Made by a program: the position numbers and the translations under genes. The notes under the pieces were generated by a model. It searched no databases. It was not told the origin of the DNA and worked only from the letters and a program-made list of their open reading frames with translations. DNA of 64,000 nucleotides from Pedobacter cryophilus (GTDB lineage Bacteria > Bacteroidota > Bacteroidia > Sphingobacteriales > Sphingobacteriaceae), in contig NZ_SWBP01000004.1 of the NCBI RefSeq assembly GCF_005116455.1, positions 372,001 through 436,000 on the forward strand. The letters are read 5' to 3'. Every line of letters begins with the position of its first letter. The first letter of the stretch is position 1. Shown one piece after another: positions 45,528-54,684 of the stretch.

Positions 45528-46547
45528 ATGATAGATTTTAGAAGTGATACCGTAACAAAACCAACAGAGCACATGCTTGCTGCCATGTTTACCGCAAAAG
45601 TAGGCGATGATGTTTTTGGAGAAGATGAAACTGTAAATGCTTTAGAAGAAAAATCTGCTGAGCTATTTGGAATGGAAGCGGCTTTGTTTTGCCCATCTGG
45701 CACCATGACTAATCAAATTGCTATTAAATGTTTTACACAACCTTTAGATGAAGTAATTACAGATCAAACTGCTCATGTTTACAGATATGAAGGAGGCGGA
45801 ATTATGTTTAACTCGGCAGCATCGGTAAGATTACTTAATGGAGACAGAGGAAGAATAACCGCAGAGATGATAGAAGATGAAATTAACCCGGTTGGGAATG
45901 TTCATCATCCACATTCAAGTTTGGTAGTATTAGAAAATACTGTAAACAGGGGCGGAGGGAGCTGCTATACCTTAGAAGATATTGAGCCCATTTACCATTT
46001 ATGCAAGTTAAAAGGAATGAAACTGCATTTAGATGGAGCCAGAATATTTAATGCTTTGGCCGCAACGGGAGATAAACCCAAAGATTATGGTAAATATTTT
46101 GACGGAATTTCTGTTTGCCTGTCAAAGGGTTTGGGTGCGCCGGTTGGTTCTGTTTTATTAGGAAGTAAAGAAACCATACAATATGCCCGAAGAGTAAGAA
46201 AAGTTTTAGGTGGCGGAATGCGTCAGGCTGGGTTTTTGGCTGCTGCCGGAATTTATGCTTTAGACCATCATGTAGAAAGGCTGTCTAAAGATCATTTAAA
46301 TGCTTCTTTATTGGCCGATACTTTAATTGACCTTCCTTTTGTGAAAAGTATTATGCCGGTAGATACCAACATTATTATTTTTGAATTAAATGATAAAAAA
46401 GATGCATCGCATTTAGTAGAAGAATTAAAAGATAAGGGAATTTTGTGCGGAACTTTTGGTAAACAAATGATCAGGTTTGTAACTCATTTAGACATTACAG
46501 AAAGTAAGGTTTCCCAAGCTATAGAGATTTTAAAAAAGCATCACTAA
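45528..46547 (+). CDS. ltaE: Low-specificity threonine aldolase
   Basis: PLP enzyme of 339 residues cleaving threonine or allo-threonine to glycine and acetaldehyde. It has IDFRSDTVTKPT, FCPSGTMTNQIAIK, LHLDGARIFNA and the PLP-lysine motif VCLSKGLGAPVGSVLLG, all standard. Cytoplasmic, normal length. It is convergent with the histidine kinase gene, two bases apart. Confidence 0.92.
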   Translation: MIDFRSDTVTKPTEHMLAAMFTAKVGDDVFGEDETVNALEEKSAELFGMEAALFCPSGTMTNQIAIKCFTQPLDEVITDQTAHVYRYEGGGIMFNSAASVRLLNGDRGRITAEMIEDEINPVGNVHHPHSSLVVLENTVNRGGGSCYTLEDIEPIYHLCKLKGMKLHLDGARIFNALAATGDKPKDYGKYFDGISVCLSKGLGAPVGSVLLGSKETIQYARRVRKVLGGGMRQAGFLAAAGIYALDHHVERLSKDHLNASLLADTLIDLPFVKSIMPVDTNIIIFELNDKKDASHLVEELKDKGILCGTFGKQMIRFVTHLDITESKVSQAIEILKKHH

Positions 46548-46549
46548 TA

Positions 46550-47800
46550 TTAATTTTTTAATTCTAAAGGTATTTTAATGGTAAAAGTACTGCCTTCATT
46601 TAAGGCACTTTGTACAGTAACACCCCCTTTAATGCTTTTTAATAATTCTTTAACAATAAATAAACCTAAACCAGATGAACTTTCATTGTTGGTTGGTTTA
46701 TTACTTAATATACTAAACCTATCAAATAATTTTGTTTGCTCATCTAAGCTAATCCCCGGTCCTTCGTCTTTAATGCTAATAAGATATTCTTCATCCTTTA
46801 AAGATAAATTGACATAAATATTTTTTTGAAACGGGGAAAACTTAATGGCATTAGATATTAAGTTGTGAAGTATTCTTTTTAAGAAATTTTGATCGGTTTT
46901 AACGTTTGTTATTGCTGCATTAAAAGTATATTCTAGATTAATCTGCTTAAAATCAGCAGTATTTTGAAAGTTTTTAAGAGTTTCAACTAAAAACAAATTC
47001 AAATCAAATTCTTCAATGTAATAATTGAGCGATACATTTTCAACACTATTTAAGGTTTCCATTTGGTCTATTAAATGGAATACATCTTGTAAGCTTTTAT
47101 TAAAAATATTTAAGAGCTCTTCACTCTCTTTATCTTTCACAAAATCCTGAAAAAGAAAAGAAAGCATTTGAATATTGCTTAACGGAGATTTAAGATCATG
47201 AACCAAAATTTGCGTTAACTGATTTTTTTCTTGCATAATTTTCTGCAAGTTTTCATTGTTAATTGCAAACTCCTTGTTTTTTTTGGTGATATTTTCTTCG
47301 TAAAATAACTTGTCAAAATAGTTATTTACCCATTGCCCTAAGTATTGCACAAAATCACTGTCAGCCTGCGTAAAACCTGGCGTTTTAGCATCGTATGATG
47401 AAAAACTTAAGGTGCCGTTTTCTTGTTCATTAAATTTAATAGGAACACCAATGTATGATCTAATTTTAAAAGTATTAAAACAAGGGTGAGACTTATATTC
47501 GGTTAAACCAGCATCATCAATAAAAATTACCTCGTTTTGTGTAACGGCTAAATCACAAAAAGTATCTTTAATATTTAGGGTTACGCCTTTTAAATCATCA
47601 CCAGCTATGGCAGAGTAAAACTCATAAAAAAAATAGTCGTCTTTTTCTATTTTTCCTATCATGCCTAACTGCATGCCCAATAAAGAACAAGAAATTTTTA
47701 AAATTTCTGAAAGCGTGTTTTCCTCACTTTTACTAAGAATAGACGTGATTTTAAAAATCTTATCCATTCTTTTTTTGTCTTCTATATGATCTGTAGTCAT
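46550..47800 (-). CDS. Soluble GAF-domain histidine kinase
   Basis: Protein of 416 residues without a transmembrane segment, so probably a cytoplasmic sensor. GAF domain (about 20-165, with YIGVPIKFNEQENGTLSF), short coiled coil (about 168-195), H-box ILVHDLKSPLSN with phospho-acceptor His201, N-box HNLISNAIKFSP, G1 DEGPGI and G2 SGLGLFIV. All kinase motifs are intact. No response regulator lies next to it. The ligand of the GAF domain is unknown. Confidence 0.88.
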   Translation of the reverse strand: MTTDHIEDKKRMDKIFKITSILSKSEENTLSEILKISCSLLGMQLGMIGKIEKDDYFFYEFYSAIAGDDLKGVTLNIKDTFCDLAVTQNEVIFIDDAGLTEYKSHPCFNTFKIRSYIGVPIKFNEQENGTLSFSSYDAKTPGFTQADSDFVQYLGQWVNNYFDKLFYEENITKKNKEFAINNENLQKIMQEKNQLTQILVHDLKSPLSNIQMLSFLFQDFVKDKESEELLNIFNKSLQDVFHLIDQMETLNSVENVSLNYYIEEFDLNLFLVETLKNFQNTADFKQINLEYTFNAAITNVKTDQNFLKRILHNLISNAIKFSPFQKNIYVNLSLKDEEYLISIKDEGPGISLDEQTKLFDRFSILSNKPTNNESSSGLGLFIVKELLKSIKGGVTVQSALNEGSTFTIKIPLELKN

Positions 47801-47943
47801 AAATTTAAAAGGAACGAGTGTAATAGTTACACCCAGTCTGCAAGTTATATAATTTATATATACGTAAGAAAATATTTTCGATATAGTTTTTTTGTCACAT
47901 TATTTTTTTTTGGATGAATTTTTTTTGCTGGAGCAATTCTCAA

Positions 47944-47973
47944 TTTGTTAATCTCTATATTCTACTACATTTG
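47944..47973 (+). promoter_or_regulatory. Promoter of accC-ribE (leaderless type)
   Basis: TTTG (47944-47947), 18 bases, TACATTTG (47966-47973): a near-perfect match to the Bacteroidota consensus. The accC ATG starts only five bases after the -7 box, so the mRNA probably begins at or next to the start codon. Confidence 0.7.
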
Positions 47974-47978
47974 TAATA

Positions 47979-49466
47979 ATGGAGAAAATTTTAATTGCCA
48001 ACAGGGGAGAAATTGCACTAAGAATTATGCGTAGTGCAAAAGAAATGGGAATAAAAACCGTTGCCGTTTATTCTGAAGCCGATAGAAATGCCTTACATGT
48101 GCGTTATGCAGATGAAGCTGTTTGTATTGGTGCAGCACCGTCTAATCAATCTTATTTAGTGATTGATAAAATAATTGATGCCTGCATTAAAACCGGCGCC
48201 ACAGGTATTCATCCCGGATATGGATTTTTATCAGAAAATGCCGAGTTTGCCCGAAGAGTTCAGCAAGCTAAATTAACCTTAATTGGTCCATCGCCAGAAG
48301 CAATGGAAATTATGGGCAATAAATTATCAGCAAAAGCGGCAGCATTAAAATATCAAATTCCAATGGTGCCCGGTACAGAAGAAGCCATTACCGATGTAGC
48401 CGATGCAAAAAACAGAGCCATAGAAGTAGGGTTTCCTATACTCATAAAAGCCGCAGCCGGTGGTGGTGGTAAAGGAATGCGAATTGTAGAACGATCTGAA
48501 GATTTTGAAGAGCAAATGCATTTGGCAGTTTCAGAAGCCGTTTCTGCTTTTGGAGATGGCTCAGTCTTTATAGAAAGATATGTCACTTCTCCTCGCCACA
48601 TAGAAATTCAGGTTTTAGGAGATACCCATGGCAATATTGTTCATCTTTTTGAAAGAGAATGTTCTGTACAACGCAGGCACCAAAAAGTAATAGAAGAAGC
48701 GCCTTCCTGTATTTTAACAGAAGAAATTAGAGCTAAAATGGGTAAATGTGCGGTTGATGTAGCTCGTTCTGTAAACTATACCGGAGCGGGTACGGTAGAA
48801 TTTATTTTAGATGAAAATCTTGATTTTTTCTTTTTGGAAATGAATACCCGTTTGCAAGTAGAACACCCAGTTACAGAATTAATTACCGGAATAGATTTAG
48901 TAAAAGAACAAATTAAAATTGCCAGAGGCGAAGCCATCAGCTTTAAGCAAGAAGATTTAAAAATTAATGGCCATGCTATTGAATTAAGGGTTTATGCCGA
49001 AGATCCTAAAAATAATTTCTTGCCAGATATAGGTACTTTACAAACCTATAAAACACCAAAAGGAAACGGAGTACGTGTTGATGATGGATTTGAACAAGGC
49101 ATGGAAATACCCATTTATTACGACCCTATGATTGCAAAGCTCATTACTTTTGGAAAAGATAGGGCCGAAGCTACCCAAAGAATGGTAAGAGCAATAGATG
49201 AATATGAAATTACCGGAATAGAAACCACCCTAGCTTTTGGCAAATTTGTAATGCAACATGAGGCTTTTACATCAGGTAAATTTGATACGCATTTTGTAGG
49301 TAAATACTTTACTCCACAAGTTTTAAATACCCAAAACGAAGATGAAGCCATTATTGCCGCCATCTTGGCCACTCATATTTTAGAGAATAAGGCAAACAAA
49401 AGCAACAGCCCAATCGTTGAAAAAGCAACTTCCAACTGGAAGAAAAACAGAAAATCATACCATTAA
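47979..49466 (+). CDS. accC: Biotin carboxylase subunit (acetyl-/acyl-CoA carboxylase)
   Basis: Carboxylates biotin on its carrier protein with ATP and bicarbonate. The 495-residue protein has the N-terminal ILIANRGEIALRIMRSA, ATP-grasp loop AAAGGGGKGMRIV, FLEMNTRLQVEHPVTE and C-terminal VRVDDGFEQGMEIPIYYDP. It is about 45 residues longer than E. coli AccC, with a Ser/Lys/Asn-rich tail. No biotin carrier or carboxyltransferase gene is adjacent, so the partner complex is not certain. ribE follows after 13 bases. Confidence 0.9.
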   Translation: MEKILIANRGEIALRIMRSAKEMGIKTVAVYSEADRNALHVRYADEAVCIGAAPSNQSYLVIDKIIDACIKTGATGIHPGYGFLSENAEFARRVQQAKLTLIGPSPEAMEIMGNKLSAKAAALKYQIPMVPGTEEAITDVADAKNRAIEVGFPILIKAAAGGGGKGMRIVERSEDFEEQMHLAVSEAVSAFGDGSVFIERYVTSPRHIEIQVLGDTHGNIVHLFERECSVQRRHQKVIEEAPSCILTEEIRAKMGKCAVDVARSVNYTGAGTVEFILDENLDFFFLEMNTRLQVEHPVTELITGIDLVKEQIKIARGEAISFKQEDLKINGHAIELRVYAEDPKNNFLPDIGTLQTYKTPKGNGVRVDDGFEQGMEIPIYYDPMIAKLITFGKDRAEATQRMVRAIDEYEITGIETTLAFGKFVMQHEAFTSGKFDTHFVGKYFTPQVLNTQNEDEAIIAAILATHILENKANKSNSPIVEKATSNWKKNRKSYH

Positions 49467-49479
49467 ATTCTACAACGTT

Positions 49480-50073
49480 TTGTTTACAGGAATTATAGAA
49501 ACTTTGGGTACAATAACCCAGTTACAAAAAGAGCAAAGCAATTTGCATATCACCATTCAGTCTGCTATTTCTAAAGAATTAAAAATAGACCAATCTGTTG
49601 CGCACAATGGCGTTTGTTTAACTGTGGTGGCTATAGCCGATGATATGCATACCGTAACAGCTATTGATGAAACCCTGCAAAAATCAAATATTGGTGATTT
49701 AAAAGTTGGCGATTTAGTGAATTTAGAAAGATGTATGCAAATGAATGGCCGTTTAGACGGTCACATTGTGCAAGGCCACGTAGACCAAACTGCCATTTGT
49801 ATAAATTTGCAAGAAAATAACGGTAGCTGGGTTTATACTTTTGAATATGACGCCACAAACGGAAATGTAACAGTAGAAAAAGGTTCTGTTTGTGTAAACG
49901 GAATTAGTTTAACGGTTGTAAATTCAAAAGACAACTCGTTTTCTGTTGCCATTATTCCATACACTTATGAGCATACCAATTTGCAACAAGTAAAAGTAGG
50001 CGATAAAGTAAATTTAGAGTTTGATATTATTGGAAAATATGTAACCAAAATGATGGGCAAAGCATCTTATTAA
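49480..50073 (+). CDS. ribE: Riboflavin synthase, alpha subunit
   Basis: Dismutates two 6,7-dimethyl-8-ribityllumazine molecules to riboflavin. The start is placed at TTG 49480, giving MFTGIIETLGTI, the conserved N-terminus, and 197 residues. An ATG at 49417 in the same frame would overlap accC by 50 bases and add non-homologous residues. The duplicated lumazine-binding domains are clear: NGVCLTVVAI...VNLERCMQMNGRLDGHIVQGHVD and the second half VNGISLTVVN. It is in an operon with accC. Confidence 0.92.
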   Translation: MFTGIIETLGTITQLQKEQSNLHITIQSAISKELKIDQSVAHNGVCLTVVAIADDMHTVTAIDETLQKSNIGDLKVGDLVNLERCMQMNGRLDGHIVQGHVDQTAICINLQENNGSWVYTFEYDATNGNVTVEKGSVCVNGISLTVVNSKDNSFSVAIIPYTYEHTNLQQVKVGDKVNLEFDIIGKYVTKMMGKASY

Positions 50074-50084
50074 CTTTAATGTGT

Positions 50085-50400
50085 TGGGTGTTCCCCTGCG
50101 GGTCAGGCTTTTTGTTGCAATCTTTATCCCCGAAAAGGGGATAAAGGATTTCCACTTCAATCCTTAACACAAAAACCTCATCCGCCTCGGTTTGTGTCCC
50201 CACAAACCGAAATTTGGGACACAGACCACGGAAAATTCGACACAGGAAAGCATTTTGTTTGGTTGTGTTGAATAATTTAAATAAACCCGACAGCAACGGC
50301 ATCCTTTTTTGCTTTTCGGCAAAAAAGATATAGTGTATGGCGGGACTATGGGAGCTTATAAACCACTGCTTTTGCTTTTCTAAGAACTCATTTCTCACAA
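50085..50400. repeat. Hairpin-rich composite intergenic element
   Basis: The 370 bases between ribE and the helicase contain three perfect hairpins: CTTTATCCCC / GGGGATAAAG (50122-50146), TCGGTTTGTG / CACAAACCGA (50187-50210) and CTTTTTTGC / GCAAAAAAG (50304-50327). Also present are GTGTTCCCCTGCGGGTCAGG (50090-50109) and GTATGGCGGGACTATGGGAG. I recall similar composite blocks as repeats in Pedobacter-like genomes; that is memory, not a search. No protein is encoded. Confidence 0.55.
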
Positions 50401-50427
50401 AGAAATCTTATCCAAATTAAAAATCCC

Positions 50428-50435
50428 TATTTTTG
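50428..50435 (+). promoter_or_regulatory. Candidate -7 box of the DEAD-box gene
   Basis: TATTTTTG matches TAnnTTTG and ends nine bases before the ATG at 50444, giving a leaderless or very short leader. No good -33 TTTG is seen. Confidence 0.4.
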
Positions 50436-50443
50436 CAGCTGAT

Positions 50444-51670
50444 ATGGCCACTTTAGATAAATTGAAACTGAGTAAGCAATTGCTTGCTGCGATGACTGGG
50501 AACGGATATTTGAGTCCGAAAGAGATACAAGGAAAGCTTTTTCCGAGGATTCATGGAGGGCAAGATTTGGTGGCTATTGGTCCGGATGGTTGCGGAAAAA
50601 CCACAACTTGCGTACTGGCAGCGTTAAATAAAATACAGTATACCGAAGAAATTGCACCTCGTATTTTGTATTTGGTACCTGATACAGAAACTGGCGAAGC
50701 AGTTTTAGACCAGTTTCATTTATTAAACAGAAACCGTGATTTAAGAATTTTTGGGCTTTTTGCTGGTGGTTCTAGCTTAGATACCCAAGTTTTAGAAGTA
50801 ACAGATGGGGTAGATATTATTGTGGCTACGCCTGATAGAGCCAGAGCGCTTTATTTAAAATTAGGTTTGAACCTCAATAAAATTTTGCTTTTTATTGTGG
50901 ACGATGCCGATTTAATTATTAAAAACGGCTTACAATTGCCTACAGTAGAATTAGCCAGAGGAATCAAAAAATCGCAGTTTTTGGTGTGTTCATCTGTAAT
51001 GCATGAGCGTTTAGAGAAATTATATTCCAACTTTATAAAAATCCCAAATATTATTGAGGTGGATGATTTGGGTGATAATCAGTTAAATACGGTTGATCAA
51101 TTACTTTACCAAGTACCAAATTTTAGTACAAAACTGTATTTGTTAGAAATGCTTTTGGCTGATAAAGAGGTTTTTGATAAAGTGTTGGTGTTTGTAAATT
51201 CAAGATTTACTGCCGAAACGGTTTATAAAAATTTAGCTAAAGATTTTAACGATGAAGTGGCGGTTTTTAAAGCAAGTGAAATTGCAGATCAGGTGGTGAA
51301 TTCGCTTTCTGATTTTAAACTGACTCCAAAACTTAGGATTTTAATTATTGCAAATGAAGATGTTTCTGATATAAATGTCTCTGAATTTCCTTGTATCATG
51401 CATTTTGATATCCCTGAAGATGAAATGGCTTATACACAAAGGGTTTTATTTAGAGAAAATACTTTAGCAGACCAATTGGCTTTAACTTTTTGTACAGATC
51501 TGGAGTTAACCACGGTAAGAAGATTAGAGCAAATTCAAGGTAAAAAAATGCAGATTATGGATTTACCTGAAGAATTGTTTATTGTAAAGGAAAACGATAA
51601 AGGAAAATCTACTGAAAAAGATTCATCTTTTGATGCTGGTGAGGCCATGAAGATTAGAAAACGCAACTAA
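50444..51670 (+). CDS. DEAD-box helicase-like protein with degenerate motifs
   Basis: Protein of 408 residues with the two RecA-like domains of DEAD-box RNA helicases. Motif Q-like SPKEIQGKLFPRI and motif I GPDGCGKTT are present. The DEAD box reads VDDAD, the SAT motif reads CSS, the TDVAARG region reads ANEDVSDINV, and the HRIGRTGR motif is replaced by YTQRVLFRE. It therefore probably still binds nucleotide, but normal RNA unwinding is doubtful. It may act as an RNA-binding or assembly factor (inference). It ends in a four-base convergent overlap with the PAS gene. Confidence 0.8.
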   Translation: MATLDKLKLSKQLLAAMTGNGYLSPKEIQGKLFPRIHGGQDLVAIGPDGCGKTTTCVLAALNKIQYTEEIAPRILYLVPDTETGEAVLDQFHLLNRNRDLRIFGLFAGGSSLDTQVLEVTDGVDIIVATPDRARALYLKLGLNLNKILLFIVDDADLIIKNGLQLPTVELARGIKKSQFLVCSSVMHERLEKLYSNFIKIPNIIEVDDLGDNQLNTVDQLLYQVPNFSTKLYLLEMLLADKEVFDKVLVFVNSRFTAETVYKNLAKDFNDEVAVFKASEIADQVVNSLSDFKLTPKLRILIIANEDVSDINVSEFPCIMHFDIPEDEMAYTQRVLFRENTLADQLALTFCTDLELTTVRRLEQIQGKKMQIMDLPEELFIVKENDKGKSTEKDSSFDAGEAMKIRKRN

Positions 51671-53034
51671 TCTTCTATCTTTTTATTGGCCACTTCTTTT
51701 ACAATTTTATCGAGTTGAAACACGCTGTATCTTATTTTTTTGCAAATATCTAGTCTTTCTTCTTCGTTATCGGTCATCTCTAATAAATCTGTTAAACCTA
51801 AAAGGTTGGCAACAGGCAATCTAATGAGATGAGATTGGGTAAAAGAAATGTCTTTTAACAAGTTGTTTTGTTTAGATATAATATTTTCGGTGTTTTTCTT
51901 TTCGGTGATATCTTGTAAAATTCCTTTCACAGAAATTAATTTTCCATCTTTATAAACGGGTTCTCCGGCCACTCTTACCCATTTGTTGATATTTTTGGCA
52001 GATATAAATCTTAATTCGAGGTCAAATTTTTTTCCTTCATTTATGGTTTCATTTACCGCATTTGTAATTGTTTCTCTATCATCAGTGTGGTAGTAGGAAA
52101 TGCTGATAGCTAAATCATGGTCATAAGGTTCTTCTAAATCATGAATTTCATATACTTCTTTGGTCCATTCGGTTTTAAAAGTATTGATATTGATTGTCCA
52201 ACCGCCTAGTTTGGCTATTTGTGAGGTTTCTTCTAATAATTCTCTTTGATGTTGTAGTAATTCTCTGCTTTTTTTTCTTTCAGTTATATCTTTAGCAATG
52301 CACCAAATAAAAAGTTTGCCAGACTGATCATGAAATATCTTACCATTAATAGAAACTGGTATAGTTTCATTATCCTTAGTTTTAAATTCTTTCTCGTAAG
52401 AATAAGTGTTATCATTTACAATTAAATCATTGATAAATGCTTTATCGCTTTCCCAATATTCTGGTGGTGTAAATTCTATAATATTATGATGAGTTACATC
52501 TGCTTTATTAATGCCAATCATTTTGCAAAATGTTTCATTAGCATCATATAAATCTCCGTTTGGGGTATGTAATAAAATACCTAAAGAAGAGGTTTCAAAC
52601 AGCGTTTTATATTTGGTTTCGCTCTCTATAAATTTTTTATGAGCACTTTTTAAAAGGTTTAAACTTTCAATTTTGTGAGAAATGTCATAACCATAACAAA
52701 TCATTTCAGATGGATTATTTTGTTCATCAGTAGCTAAATAAAACTCCCACTGTGTCCAAACAAGTTTTCCTAAGTTTAGTGGTTTTCTAAGTAATACTTT
52801 TTGGTAAGTATTGGGCTGCTCAAAACATTTAGCAACGGTTTCAAAACATTTGGGATGATCATCAACATAAATAGTTAGAAGACTGCTAGTACCATAAAGT
52901 TGTTTGGGCGTGAAATTAAATATTTTTGCAAAATGAGGAGAAACATAGGTGTAATTGCCGTCTAAATCTGTTACGCAGAAATATAAAATTTCCGAATTTT
53001 TTACGTACTGGTGGGTATCCTTCATCTCAATCAT
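51667..53034 (-). CDS. Multi-PAS protein ending in an H-box, paralogue 1
   Basis: Cytoplasmic protein of 455 residues with three PAS/PAC units: about 5-125 (FCVTDLDGNYTYVSPHF), 130-255 (ILLHTPNGDLYDANETFCKM, then CIAKDITERKK) and 260-380 (VRVAGEPVYKDGKL...VKGILQDITEKK). The last 55 residues read SHLIRLPVANLLGL (His402), like the phospho-acceptor helix of Bacteroidota PAS histidine kinases, but no ATP-binding domain follows. It may be phosphorylated by another kinase or be inactive. It is followed at 53161 by a close paralogue. Confidence 0.82.
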   Translation of the reverse strand: MIEMKDTHQYVKNSEILYFCVTDLDGNYTYVSPHFAKIFNFTPKQLYGTSSLLTIYVDDHPKCFETVAKCFEQPNTYQKVLLRKPLNLGKLVWTQWEFYLATDEQNNPSEMICYGYDISHKIESLNLLKSAHKKFIESETKYKTLFETSSLGILLHTPNGDLYDANETFCKMIGINKADVTHHNIIEFTPPEYWESDKAFINDLIVNDNTYSYEKEFKTKDNETIPVSINGKIFHDQSGKLFIWCIAKDITERKKSRELLQHQRELLEETSQIAKLGGWTININTFKTEWTKEVYEIHDLEEPYDHDLAISISYYHTDDRETITNAVNETINEGKKFDLELRFISAKNINKWVRVAGEPVYKDGKLISVKGILQDITEKKNTENIISKQNNLLKDISFTQSHLIRLPVANLLGLTDLLEMTDNEEERLDICKKIRYSVFQLDKIVKEVANKKIED

Positions 53035-53160
53035 CTAACAAAAATATTGTACTAAATATATGAATTAATAACAATAAGCGAATTTAATTTTGAAAAGAAT
53101 ATAGGGATTTTAGGAATAAAATAGATTTATTTTAAGAAGACATGCGTAATAAAAATTAGG

Positions 53161-54519
53161 CTAATTGTCTATTTTTTTATTTGCAAAATCGGTTACAATC
53201 TGATCTAACTGGCTTACGCTAAATTTGATTTTTTTATAAATTTCAAATCTATCTTCTTCAGATGTTATGATATCTAGTAAATTAATTAAACCTAAAACAT
53301 TTGCAATGGGTAATCTAACAATATGAGATTGCGTAAAATAAAAATCTTTTAACAAAGTGTTTTGTTTATAAATGGTATTTTCTGTTAGTTTTTTTTGAGT
53401 AATGTCTTGTATAATACCTTTAAGGGCAATAATTGTGTCTGCATTATGAATAGCTCCGCCTGCAACTCTCACCCATTTATGAATTTTTTTAGCTGAAATT
53501 AGTCTTAATTCAAGATCAAATGGATGTCCAAATTTGGCAGATTTTTCTAGCGCCAGTGAAATTTTAATCTGGTCTTCCCTATGGAAAAATTCAATGCCAT
53601 TAGTAATATTGTGTTTAAAATCATCTTCTAAATCATGAATTTTGTAAACCTCTTTAGTCCATTCAGTTTTTTTAGATTTTAAGTCAATATGCCAACCTCC
53701 CAATTTTGCAATATGTGCGGTTTGTTCTAATAACTCTTTTTGTTGTTTCAATAATATTTTTTGTTGTTTTCTCTCTGTAATATCCTTAATAATGCTCCAA
53801 ATAAATATTTTCCCATTTTGATCTTGAAATATTTTTGGATTTACAGATATAGGAATAATTTTACCTTCGGTAGTAATAAATTCTTTTTCATAGGAAGAAT
53901 TTGTTGGTTTTTTAATCAATAAATCAAAAAAAGCTTTATCTATTTCTCTAAATGTTTCAGGTGTGAATTCCGAAATATTACGGTCGGTAATATTGGTTTT
54001 AGTAATACCTACCATTTTACAAAAAACCTCGTTAGCATCGTAAATTTTGCCGTCTGGTGTATGAAGTATAATGGCCAAAATAGTAGTTTCAAACAAGGTT
54101 TGGTATTTAACCTCATTTTCATTATTTTTTTCGTTTGATGTTTTAAGTAATTTAAGATGTTGAATTTTTTCTGATACGCAACTACCAAAACAAATCATTT
54201 CTTTAGGTTGATGGTGCTCATCTGTAGCTAAATAAAATTCCCATTGGCTCCAAATTAATTTTCCGTTAGGGAAAGGTTTTCTCAAAGAAACTTTTTGATA
54301 AGTATTGGGGTTTTGATAACATTTAGTTACTGCATCTATACATTTTTGATGATCTTCTTTAAATATTGTTAACAGACTATTGGTGCCATAAGTTTTTTCA
54401 GGATCTAAATTAAAAACTTCGGCAAAATGAGGAGAAATGTAGGTGTAGTTTCCTTCTAAATCCGTTTTAATTAGATAAAGTATTTTAGAATGTTTTAAAT
54501 ATTGATCAAATTTTTCCAT
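53161..54519 (-). CDS. Multi-PAS protein ending in an H-box, paralogue 2
   Basis: Protein of 452 residues colinear with the gene at 51667 along its full length (LIKTDLEGNYTYISPHFAEV, IILHTPDGKIYDANEVFCKM, VRVAGGAIHN). It also stops after an H-box, SHIVRLPIANVLGL with His399, and a short helix, without a kinase ATPase domain. The two arose by tandem duplication and keep the same unusual end, so it was probably already present in the ancestor and has been selected. Confidence 0.82.
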   Translation of the reverse strand: MEKFDQYLKHSKILYLIKTDLEGNYTYISPHFAEVFNLDPEKTYGTNSLLTIFKEDHQKCIDAVTKCYQNPNTYQKVSLRKPFPNGKLIWSQWEFYLATDEHHQPKEMICFGSCVSEKIQHLKLLKTSNEKNNENEVKYQTLFETTILAIILHTPDGKIYDANEVFCKMVGITKTNITDRNISEFTPETFREIDKAFFDLLIKKPTNSSYEKEFITTEGKIIPISVNPKIFQDQNGKIFIWSIIKDITERKQQKILLKQQKELLEQTAHIAKLGGWHIDLKSKKTEWTKEVYKIHDLEDDFKHNITNGIEFFHREDQIKISLALEKSAKFGHPFDLELRLISAKKIHKWVRVAGGAIHNADTIIALKGIIQDITQKKLTENTIYKQNTLLKDFYFTQSHIVRLPIANVLGLINLLDIITSEEDRFEIYKKIKFSVSQLDQIVTDFANKKIDN

Positions 54520-54632
54520 TCAGCTTAAAATAGAATTTTTTATAATTTTAATATTTGCAATAAAAAAAATGCAAATATTAAAATTGAATAATATGAAACT
54601 CTGTTTTAACGCAGAAATTCTAACCTACATAA

Positions 54633-54665
54633 AAAAAGTGATGCAAAATTAATTACATCACTTTT
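54633..54665. terminator. Terminator downstream of the DUF2911 gene
   Basis: AAAAGTGATG and CATCACTTTT form a 10-base stem with a 13-base AT loop, flanked by A- and T-runs. It lies just past the minus-strand DUF2911 gene. Confidence 0.78.
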
Positions 54666-54684
54666 GTTGTTAAAGTAAAATTTA

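Noticed and set aside
49417-49479. Longer start of riboflavin synthase
   Set aside because: It would overlap accC by 50 bases and precede the conserved FTGIIE start with unrelated residues; TTG 49480 fits better.
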